This document shows positions 1 to 5,032 of a stretch of DNA of 5,949 bases, in pieces. How positions within the stretch are numbered: the stretch's first letter is position 1; each line of letters begins with the position of its first letter. The DNA comes from Rhodospirillaceae bacterium (GTDB lineage Bacteria > Pseudomonadota > Alphaproteobacteria > Rhodospirillales > Rhodospirillaceae), in NCBI GenBank assembly GCA_016937315.1, contig JAFGWD010000233.1, forward strand, positions 1-5,949, in the 5' to 3' direction. The notes below the pieces were generated by a model, which was not told where the DNA came from, searched no databases, and saw nothing but the letters and a program-made list of their open reading frames with translations. The position numbers and the translations under genes are program-made.

Positions 1-159
1 CAGTTGAACTCGTTCACCTGAGGACGTGGCGGCGGTGCCGGGGGCAAAGCCGACTTCAACATCTGGCCGACCAGACAACGCACGCACACAGCCCGCTGTG
101 GCGCGTTTGAAGGTTTCGATGATCTCCGCGTCGTCGGGCAGCGGATTGACGGGGCTCAT
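1..159 (-). CDS. cobT: Cobaltochelatase subunit CobT, N-terminal fragment
   Basis: This is the start of CobT, cut by the left edge of the window; 53 codons are visible, from ATG at 159. CobT is the partner of the AAA+ protein CobS. The two form the ATPase part of the ATP-dependent cobaltochelatase that, with CobN, inserts Co2+ into hydrogenobyrinic acid a,c-diamide in the aerobic cobalamin pathway (known for the family). The visible residues include FKRATAGCVRALSG and then PDVEVGFAPG, which resemble the CobT N-terminus. The ATG lies only 4 nt after the cobS stop, so the two are almost certainly co-transcribed and probably translationally coupled. The ribosome binding site is weak (AAG about 9 nt upstream), which fits coupling. 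The C-terminal VWA/MIDAS domain, which would confirm the call, lies outside the window. Confidence 0.9.
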   Translation of the reverse strand, partial: MSPVNPLPDDAEIIETFKRATAGCVRALSGRPDVEVGFAPGTAATSSGERVQL

Positions 160-163
160 GGCG

Positions 164-1180
164 TCACACTTGCCGTGATGACAGGCTCATGGACGGTACG
201 CCGAAGGCGGAATCCGGCAAATCCTTACCAAAACAACGTTGGTAGTATTCGGCTACCAGGGGACGCTCAGATTCATCGCACTTGTTCAGGAAGGTCAGGC
301 GGAAACTCAATCCTGTGTCGCCGCCGAAGATTTCGGCGTTTTCGGCCCAAGTCAAGACTGTCCGTGGGCTCATCACGGTGGAAACGTCGCCATTGATGAA
401 TCCTGACCGCGTCAATCCGGCCACTGCAACCATGGATTCCAGGGTCTTTTTGCCTTCCACACTGTCATAACCAGACAGCTTACGCAGGACGATGGCTTCT
501 TCTCGCTCTGGGTGCAGGTAATTCAGGGTGGCGACGATGTTCCAGCGGTCCATCTGACCTTGGTTGATCTGTTGGGTGCCGTGGTAAAGCCCGGTAGCGT
601 CACCCAATCCCACCGTGTTGGTGGTGGAAAACAGGCGGAAACAGGGGTGAGGTTGAATCACCGTGTTTTGATCTAAGAGTGTCAGGCGTCCTTCGACTTC
701 CAGGACCCGCTGGATCACGAACATCACGTCAGGGCGACCCGCGTCATATTCGTCAAAGACCAAGGCCATTGGGCGACGCAGTGCCCAGGGAAGAATACCC
801 TCTCGGAACTCGGTAATCTGTTTGCCGTCTTTCAGGACAATGGCGTCCTTGCCGATCAGGTCAATGCGCGAAACATGGCTGTCCAGATTGATCCGAATGC
901 AGGGCCAGTTCAAACGCGCGGCAATTTGTTCGATGTGGGTGGATTTTCCGGTGCCGTGATACCCCTGGATCATGACGCGGCGATTGTGGGCGAAACCGGC
1001 CAGGACCGCGAGCGTGGTGGTGGGGTCGAAACAATAGGTGTCATCGACGTCAGGGACATGCTCTGTGGGGTGGCGGAAAGCGGGGACCACCAGGTCGCTG
1101 TCAATGGCGAAAACCTCGCGGACCGAAACCGTGGTGTCCGGTTGGTCGGGGGTGGCGTCTGATATCTGCTCCTGGGTCAT
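164..1180 (-). CDS. cobS: Cobaltochelatase AAA+ ATPase subunit CobS
   Basis: CobS is the MoxR-like AAA+ motor of the aerobic cobaltochelatase, a cytosolic enzyme working with CobT and CobN. The 338-aa length matches the family (about 330). Visible motifs: Walker A GYHGTGKST at residues 73-81; Walker B ALVFDEYDAG at about 139-148; sensor 1 region FSTTNTVG at 184-191; a probable arginine finger in QMDRWNIV (R212); and a sensor-2-like SPRTVLTWAE at 261-270 (R263). All catalytic elements look intact, so it should be active. The N-terminal 20 residues are low-complexity and acidic. The start is ATG at 1180, preceded by ATTACGAAAA with no good Shine-Dalgarno. The gene follows the J-domain gene by 44 bp and precedes cobT by 4 bp, consistent with one operon. 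Confidence 0.97.
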   Translation of the reverse strand: MTQEQISDATPDQPDTTVSVREVFAIDSDLVVPAFRHPTEHVPDVDDTYCFDPTTTLAVLAGFAHNRRVMIQGYHGTGKSTHIEQIAARLNWPCIRINLDSHVSRIDLIGKDAIVLKDGKQITEFREGILPWALRRPMALVFDEYDAGRPDVMFVIQRVLEVEGRLTLLDQNTVIQPHPCFRLFSTTNTVGLGDATGLYHGTQQINQGQMDRWNIVATLNYLHPEREEAIVLRKLSGYDSVEGKKTLESMVAVAGLTRSGFINGDVSTVMSPRTVLTWAENAEIFGGDTGLSFRLTFLNKCDESERPLVAEYYQRCFGKDLPDSAFGVPSMSLSSRQV

Positions 1181-1224
1181 TTTTCGTAATAATGTCCGTT
1201 GTTGTCGCGCAGGAGGGTTGGGTT

Positions 1225-1827
1225 CTAAACCGCTGTTTTCCGCGCATCCGTGTTGAGGTGTTGTCGCAGTGTGGCGTAAGCCTCGTTGATGATTTTTAGA
1301 CGCTCTTCGGCGCTTTTGTCTCCACCATGTCGGTCTGGGTGATGCTCTTTGACGAGCGCATGGTAACGTATTTTTAGAGCTTGTCGCGTCAAAGGAAAGT
1401 CTAAATCCAGAATTTCCATGGCATGGGCCAGAGATCCAGGGGGCGCAGCAGGTTTTTTACGGGTGTTCGTGTTGGCTTCTGGGGCATCTCCGAAGACCGA
1501 AAACGGATCATGTATGTGGGCTTTTCTGGCATGAAAAGCCCGTGCGGTTGCGGCGTCTTTCTCTCCCAAGCGCCATGTTGGGCGCTGCCAAACAGTGTCG
1601 TGGCGAATCTCCTGCTCAATCTCGATTTGGCTCAATCCGGCATAAAAATCCCACGCCTGATTGTAGGCGCGGACGTGATCCAGGCACAGCCACAGATAGT
1701 CTTTCAGCATGCGGTCACATGGGGCGCGATAGACGCCTTTATTTGTGCAGCCTGGGTGTGCACACGGCGGTGCCGTATCCTCCGGGCGGTCGCCGAGGTA
1801 ACGTTTGCTGCGTCGAATCGTTTTCAT
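1225..1827 (-). CDS. J-domain (DnaJ-like) protein upstream of cobS
   Basis: This 200-aa protein carries a J domain at its C-terminus (about residues 134-191) with the HPD signature at 163-165, preceded by the usual helix II pattern (KIRYHALVKEHHPD) and followed by KIINEAYATL. J domains stimulate Hsp70/DnaK ATPase. The N-terminal third has a Cys/His set (C22, H24, C27, C37, C48, H51) that could bind zinc, followed by a segment rich in aromatic residues (AYNQAWDFYAGL). A poorly conserved linker (about 110-133) joins the two parts. It is not canonical DnaJ: the G/F region and the four CxxCxGxG repeats are absent. It opens the cobS-cobT cluster, an arrangement seen in many alphaproteobacteria, so a chaperone role for the cobaltochelatase is plausible but inferred. 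ATG at 1827 is the first start that keeps the Cys cluster; the upstream AGGG gives a mediocre ribosome binding site. Confidence 0.9.
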   Translation of the reverse strand: MKTIRRSKRYLGDRPEDTAPPCAHPGCTNKGVYRAPCDRMLKDYLWLCLDHVRAYNQAWDFYAGLSQIEIEQEIRHDTVWQRPTWRLGEKDAATARAFHARKAHIHDPFSVFGDAPEANTNTRKKPAAPPGSLAHAMEILDLDFPLTRQALKIRYHALVKEHHPDRHGGDKSAEERLKIINEAYATLRQHLNTDARKTAV

Positions 1828-2176
1828 GGCCCTACTATGCGCATTCGCTTGCAGCCATGCAAGGTAGGAGGGTGGAATTCTCTACGCGTTGCGGTGCTGG
1901 TATGGGTGGACATACCCGTGATGCTGGCGGTAAGACAGAAAAAGGCTTGTGGCGTTTCCTTGGGGAGGAGGCTGCCCATTGGGCCGCCGCCGAGATTGAG
2001 GCGGGGAGAAATGAGTGACGGTGCCAAGGCTGCAAGGGGCTTGGCGCGAATGCTTTTTGTGGGCAAAAAGGACAATCAAAACATGTCATTTTAGATCTGT
2101 CCTAACTATATGGTTGCAAAGCGGTCGATCAATATGATTATCTATCGGTGCCGATCAAAGTGAAGAATGACGGATC
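1828..2176. other. Intergenic gap with several inverted repeats
   Basis: These 349 bp separate the divergent J-domain and RHH genes. Several frames are open by chance, but none gives a recognisable protein. Short inverted repeats stand out: 1899-1904/1911-1916 (6-bp stem, 6-nt loop); GGC/GCC plus GCCC/GGGC at 1970-1988 around ATT; 1987-1991/2000-2004 (5 bp); 2021-2028/2040-2047 (8 bp with one wobble, 11-nt loop); and 2053-2059/2064-2070 (7 bp, TGGG loop). The part nearest the RHH gene (2095-2176) is AT-richer and probably holds its promoter. The gap may contain the leader of the J-cobS-cobT transcript, a small RNA, or neither. No cobalamin riboswitch core was found. Confidence 0.5.
2128..2155 (+). 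promoter_or_regulatory. Possible promoter/operator region of the RHH gene
   Basis: Two small palindromes sit 22-49 bp before the RHH start codon: ATCA-ATA-TGAT (2128-2138) and ATCGG-TG-CCGAT (2144-2155). The word CGATCAA also occurs twice in direct orientation (2126-2132 and 2152-2158), 26 bp apart. TATGAT at 2133-2138 resembles a sigma-70 -10 box and overlaps the first palindrome, but no good -35 lies at the right distance (TTGCAA at 2114-2119 leaves only 13 bp). Ribbon-helix-helix proteins commonly bind short palindromes and often repress their own promoters, so autoregulation is possible. Such short palindromes can also arise by chance. Confidence 0.3.
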
Positions 2177-2467
2177 ATGAACACGCTATCCAACAGAAAC
2201 GTCACCGTAAACAGCCGCCGAACCAGCATGCGCCTCGAACAGGAAATGTGGGAGGCACTGCGGGAAATCTGTCGTCGGGAAGACATGACCGTGCATGAGT
2301 TGTGTTCTCTGATCGACGACCGTCGGGGCTTATCCAGCCTGACCGCAGCAACGCGTGTCTTTATCCTGATGTATTATCGTGCCGCCGCAACGGATGAGGG
2401 GCACACCACGGCAGGGCATGGAAAGCGCGTTAGCCTGCATCTTATGAACCGCTTAGGTGTTGATTAA
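2177..2467 (+). CDS. Ribbon-helix-helix domain protein
   Basis: A 96-aa protein of the ribbon-helix-helix type, resembling the alphaproteobacterial RHH_4 family. The N-terminal RNVTVNSRRTSMRLEQ (about residues 7-22) would form the DNA-binding beta strand. Helix 1 follows (EMWEALREICRRE, about 23-35), then helix 2 (HELCSLIDD, about 40-48), and a third helix SSLTAATRVFILMYYR (53-68). The pattern 'RTS.RLE...WEALREI' is characteristic of this family. The C-terminal tail (69-96) is polar and not recognised. It is the only plus-strand gene in the window, divergent from the J-domain gene and convergent with the DUF2889 gene, so it is its own transcription unit. The start at 2177 has only a weak GAAG about 10 nt upstream. 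Targets are unknown; DNA binding is inferred from the fold. Confidence 0.85.
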   Translation: MNTLSNRNVTVNSRRTSMRLEQEMWEALREICRREDMTVHELCSLIDDRRGLSSLTAATRVFILMYYRAAATDEGHTTAGHGKRVSLHLMNRLGVD

Positions 2468-2521
2468 GCGATCTTGATGGCGCGGTCTTTCCCCGACGTT
2501 GCCGGAAAAGGGCTGGTTATC

Positions 2522-2564
2522 GAGAAGGTATCCTGTGCAAAATGCGACGGGATATTCTCTTTTT
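2522..2564 (+). terminator. Intrinsic terminator of the RHH gene
   Basis: A long imperfect hairpin lies 55 nt after the RHH stop. The left arm is GAGAA (2522-2526), a 2-nt GG bulge, then TATCCTGTGCA (2529-2539). The loop is AAA (2540-2542). The right arm is TGC (2543-2545), a bulged G, ACGGGATA (2547-2554) and TTCTC (2555-2559). This makes 16 base pairs including one G-T wobble. Five T residues follow directly (2560-2564). The T tract reads only on the plus strand, so this is mainly a terminator for the RHH gene. It abuts and overlaps the DUF2889 stop codon (2563-2565) from the other strand, so the same stem would form at the end of that transcript but without a U tract. Confidence 0.8.
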
Positions 2565-3132
2565 AAGTGTTCGTCTTGGCGTTTCCAGGTTGTGCAAACG
2601 TGGGCCAGAGTTGTCGCACCACGGGGCCGTCGGCGCGGAGTGCATGACAAGTGTCAATGATCAGTGGCCGCCGTTCTGGGTGGTCGGTTGCATTGGTTTC
2701 TTTCTTGCGAACATCATGCAGGGTCTGAAACGCGGTTCCCGCCACCTCTCCTAAAAGTTCCAAAACATGGGTGCAGCCTTTGGTGCCTCCCATAATGCGT
2801 CGTGCTTCGGCCATGAAGCCCTTGCCGATGGACAGACCGACCAAGCGAGATGCCAGTGGTGCAACGATGGGGCAAATGGAAAATGGGGCGTGACCGATTT
2901 CGGCTTCGGCTTCGTGGATTTTTGCCGTTGCGTCGATGGTGATGCGTAATCGCATGCCATGTAGGGGGACACCCGCAGGGATCGCGCCGTGGTCGCCATC
3001 ATGGTATGTCGCCGTTTTTGTGTCGGAGAATGTGCCTTCGACGTCCCACAAGCCATCATCTCGCAAATACCCACGGCAGGTGATGGCGCGTTCGTGGATG
3101 AGGCTGCGTGGAACAGGAGAGGAGAGAGACAT
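2563..3132 (-). CDS. DUF2889 family protein, function unknown
   Basis: A 189-aa protein matching the DUF2889 pattern. Features recalled from the family are: an N-terminal IHERAITCRGYLRDDGLWDVEG (about residues 12-33), a conserved acidic/threonine stretch DTKT (37-40), PLHGMRLRITID (56-67), a Cys-Pro in SICPIV (85-90), GGTKGCTHVLELL (115-127), and a C-terminal DTCHALRADGP (160-170) ahead of QLWP. The conserved Cys, His and Asp/Glu residues suggest a metal-binding or catalytic site, but no activity is known to me. No signal peptide or membrane segment is seen, so it is probably cytosolic. ATG at 3132 keeps the whole family N-terminus; the frame reaches a stop 10 codons upstream and has no other start there. 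Only AT-rich sequence with no Shine-Dalgarno precedes it. It follows the CBS protein by 67 bp. Confidence 0.85.
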   Translation of the reverse strand: MSLSSPVPRSLIHERAITCRGYLRDDGLWDVEGTFSDTKTATYHDGDHGAIPAGVPLHGMRLRITIDATAKIHEAEAEIGHAPFSICPIVAPLASRLVGLSIGKGFMAEARRIMGGTKGCTHVLELLGEVAGTAFQTLHDVRKKETNATDHPERRPLIIDTCHALRADGPVVRQLWPTFAQPGNAKTNT

Positions 3133-3163
3133 ATTGGAAAAAAGCTTTTTGCGGGAAGGTTAA

Positions 3164-3187
3164 GTCCGCCGCGCGGGCGCGGCGGAC
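3164..3187 (-). terminator. Perfect GC-rich hairpin after the CBS protein gene
   Basis: A perfect 10-bp stem (3164-3173 with 3178-3187) closes a 4-nt loop and begins 12 nt after the CBS protein stop codon. On the minus strand it is followed by TTAACC rather than a U tract, so it is not a textbook intrinsic terminator. It could be an attenuating terminator, a 3' stabilising hairpin, or a structure in the leader of the DUF2889 gene, whose ATG is 31 nt further on. The downstream palindrome AAAAAGCTTTTT (3139-3150) adds a second, weak stem with a run of T on the minus strand. Confidence 0.45.
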
Positions 3188-3199
3188 GGATCAGTGTGT

Positions 3200-3634
3200 T
3201 TACAGCGGCATGCCGAAGATCATGGTCTCGCGTTCGGTCAAATCGTGTTCCAATTCGGCCTTCATTGCGGCGAACAGGTCACGCACGGAAATCATACCGA
3301 CCAAAGTTTCGCCATCCATCACCGGTAGGTGGCGGAATTTGCGGTCCCGCATTTCCGCCAATGCGTGCGACAGGGATTCTGCCGCCTGCACGGTAATGGG
3401 GTCGCGGGTCATGATGTCGGCCGTGCGGACGATGTCCGCATCGGCTCCCCCGGCAATGACACGGAAAACCAGATCGCGTTCTGAAAGGACGCCCTGCAGC
3501 ATGCCATCATCGACGATGGCAACGGCACCAACGTCCTTGTCCGCCAGATAGTGGGCGGCCTCACGGGCTGTGGCGGTGCTGGGCAGGGTGAAGAAAACTC
3601 GTTCCGCGATCACGCTGGCAATGGAACGTGGCAT
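3200..3634 (-). CDS. Two-CBS-domain protein
   Basis: A 144-aa stand-alone CBS pair (Bateman module). CBS1 spans about residues 8-65, with the typical end GVLSERDLVFRVI (48-60). CBS2 spans about 71-128, with MTRDPITV, RKFRHLPVMD (98-107) and GMISVRDLF (113-121). A charged helix ends the protein. Such modules usually bind adenine nucleotides and regulate another protein in trans; the ligand here cannot be read from the sequence. No membrane segment or enzymatic domain is present. I chose ATG at 3634 because GGGAGA lies 8 nt upstream and the family N-terminus begins here. A longer frame opening at 3763 adds 43 residues without homology that run through a likely terminator and hairpin. It sits 135 bp after the CNNM/CorC-like gene and probably has its own promoter. 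Confidence 0.9.
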   Translation of the reverse strand: MPRSIASVIAERVFFTLPSTATAREAAHYLADKDVGAVAIVDDGMLQGVLSERDLVFRVIAGGADADIVRTADIMTRDPITVQAAESLSHALAEMRDRKFRHLPVMDGETLVGMISVRDLFAAMKAELEHDLTERETMIFGMPL

Positions 3635-3661
3635 GGCGTGAATCTCCCAATTGACGACGCC

Positions 3662-3681
3662 CCGGGTATTTGTTGTCCCGG
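3662..3681 (-). other. Hairpin in the CBS protein leader
   Basis: On the minus strand CCGGG (3677-3681) pairs with CCCGG (3662-3666) around a 10-nt A-rich loop. Flanking CGAC/GTCG can extend the stem with a 4-nt bulge. It ends about 27 nt before the CBS protein ATG, so it would lie in the 5' leader if transcription starts upstream. Role unknown. Confidence 0.25.
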
Positions 3682-3692
3682 TCGTGTTTTTT

Positions 3693-3724
3693 AAAAAAAA
3701 GTCCGTACGGGGGAGGAAACAGAC
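3693..3724 (-). terminator. Candidate intrinsic terminator after the CNNM/CorC-like gene
   Basis: On the minus strand GTCTGT (3724-3719) pairs with ACGGAC (3706-3701), giving 6 bp with one G-T wobble around a 12-nt pyrimidine-rich loop. Eight T residues (3700-3693) follow at once. It begins 45 nt after the stop codon of the CNNM/CorC-like gene. The stem is short, but the long T run in the right place makes a terminator plausible. It would separate aroB and the membrane protein from the CBS gene. Confidence 0.45.
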
Positions 3725-3769
3725 CCGCATCCGCGACGCCGGCGTAATGCTTTGGCGCGGCACCCTCCA

Positions 3770-5032
3770 TCATCGTCCGCCCGTCTCGGGGGGCGTGATT
3801 CGTAGACTAATCAGGCGGTTTTTCTGCCGCCTTAAAACTTCAAAGCGGAACCCGTGGAAACGAAAGACTTGACCTGGTTCCGGGATGCGTTGGCTTTCAT
3901 GGATGACCAAGCCGGCCAGAGTTGTGGCTTCTTCGTCAGGGAGGGACCACTCGAATTCTCGGTTTAGGTCACGAATGGTGACATCTCCCGCGATGACCAA
4001 GGTTCCGTCAGCCTGTGCGCGTACACCGCCAATTACGATATCATGTTCGTCGTCGATGTTGCCGACGATTTCTTCCAGGATATCTTCCAACGTCACGATT
4101 CCCAAAAGCGAGCCATATTCATCAACGACAATTGCGAAATGTTCGCGCCGAGTGCGGAAGGATTGCAACTGGTCCAAAAGCGAAGTGGTGGCGGGGATAA
4201 ACCAAGGCTTGGTCGCATGTTCTTCGACATTCAAGGTTTCGATGGCACCTTGATGTGCCTGCACCGCACGGAACAAGGCCTTGGCGTGGAGAACGCCAAC
4301 GATATTGTCCGGGTTGTCTCGGAACAAAGGAATGCGGGTGAAAGAGCTGGTAAGGACCTCGGCAATAATTTTGTCGGTTGGAGTGTCCAGGTCGATGGTG
4401 ACCAAGTCGCGGCGGTGGGTCATGACCTCGCCGACATCGACATCCGCAAGTTCCAGAACGCTTTTCAGCATGGCGCGTTCGTGGCGCACTTCGTCCTGTT
4501 CTTCGGTGTGCAGTTCAATGGCCCCGCGGAGTTCGGTCAGGTGTTGGGCTAAGGACTTTTCGGCTTCCCGGACTCCGAACAGCTTCAGAATCAGGCTGAT
4601 CAATGCATTCAAGCCGACCATCAACGGTGCCAACACAGTGGTCAGAACCCGCATAATGGGTGCAACGGTGAGGGCAACGGTGTTGGCGTTGCGAATCGCA
4701 TAGGTCTTGGGGAGGATTTCCGAGAAGATCAGAACCAGAAGAGTCATGCCCAGAGTGGCAAAGGCGATTCCGGCCTCTCCGAACCAGGAAATCAGCAGGC
4801 TGGTTGCCAGAGCCGAGGCGCTGATGTTGACCGCGTTGTTGCCTAATAGAATGGTACCGATCAGGCGGTCGCGGTGCCGGTCCATGTCATTGACCAGACA
4901 GGCGCGACGATTACCCTGTTTTTGCAATTCTCGCATCAAGGGGCGAGAGGCTGCGGTCAAGGCGGTTTCCGCTCCGGAAAAGAATGCCGAGAGAAAGAGC
5001 AGAACGAAAATTGCGGCAAGGCTCCAGATCAT
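3770..5032 (-). CDS. CNNM/CorC-type membrane protein (DUF21-CBS-CorC_HlyC)
   Basis: A 420-aa inner-membrane protein with the standard three-part layout of the hemolysin-C/CorC (CNNM) family. The DUF21 transmembrane domain (about 1-185) starts with a hydrophobic helix and LSAFFSGAETALTA (14-27), then contains LLGNNAVNISAS (62-73) and FSEILPKTYA (103-112). The CBS pair follows: VGEVMTHRRDLV (200-211) and SSFTRIPLFRD (229-239) in the first, HFAIVVDEYGSLLGIVTLEDILEEIVG (288-314) in the second. The CorC_HlyC transporter-associated domain ends it (about 338-415). Relatives are implicated in Mg2+ or other cation export; substrate here is not known, and haemolysis is a historic name only. The start is ATG at 5032, overlapping the aroB stop as ATGA, so translation is likely coupled. 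The frame is open 51 codons further upstream, but that part lies inside aroB. Confidence 0.95.
   Translation of the reverse strand: MIWSLAAIFVLLFLSAFFSGAETALTAASRPLMRELQKQGNRRACLVNDMDRHRDRLIGTILLGNNAVNISASALATSLLISWFGEAGIAFATLGMTLLVLIFSEILPKTYAIRNANTVALTVAPIMRVLTTVLAPLMVGLNALISLILKLFGVREAEKSLAQHLTELRGAIELHTEEQDEVRHERAMLKSVLELADVDVGEVMTHRRDLVTIDLDTPTDKIIAEVLTSSFTRIPLFRDNPDNIVGVLHAKALFRAVQAHQGAIETLNVEEHATKPWFIPATTSLLDQLQSFRTRREHFAIVVDEYGSLLGIVTLEDILEEIVGNIDDEHDIVIGGVRAQADGTLVIAGDVTIRDLNREFEWSLPDEEATTLAGLVIHESQRIPEPGQVFRFHGFRFEVLRRQKNRLISLRITPPETGGR

Noticed and set aside
1857..2018. Plus-strand small frame ending KTEKGLWRFLGEEAAHWAAAEIEAGRNE, overlapped by a 27-codon frame at 2010-2094 that has GGGGAG in front of its ATG
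   Set aside because: The end of the first frame looks protein-like, but neither frame has a recognised family and the first has no ribosome binding site. Kept as a weak possibility only; conservation in relatives would decide.
1835..2089. Minus-strand frame of 84 codons starting MTCFDCPFCPQKAF, with an AGGA about 10 nt before its ATG
   Set aside because: The CxxCxxC start is attractive, but the rest is Pro/Ser-rich with codon choice unlike the neighbouring genes and no recognisable family. Two other minus-strand frames are open over the same bases, as expected of non-coding DNA.
1423..2094. Long plus-strand open frame of 223 codons
   Set aside because: It runs antisense through most of the J-domain gene, whose family match is clear, and its product resembles nothing.
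1828..2176. Cobalamin riboswitch before the cob genes
   Set aside because: CACCGCAACGCG on the minus strand recalls part of the conserved core, but the B12 box (GCCACTG) and the other core elements are missing.
2453..2650. 65-codon minus-strand frame across the RHH terminator
   Set aside because: It overlaps the end of the DUF2889 gene in another frame and reads through the terminator hairpin; no similarity.
3635..3763. 43-residue N-terminal extension of the CBS protein
   Set aside because: The extension has no family similarity and crosses a terminator-like T8 run. The ATG at 3634 has a good GGGAGA ribosome binding site.
3561..3773. 70-codon minus-strand frame starting at the stop of the membrane protein gene (TGATGG)
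   Set aside because: It passes through a likely terminator and into the CBS protein gene in another frame, with no recognisable sequence.
4043..4552. 169-codon plus-strand frame opposite the CNNM/CorC-like gene
   Set aside because: Antisense shadow; the minus-strand protein has all family motifs.
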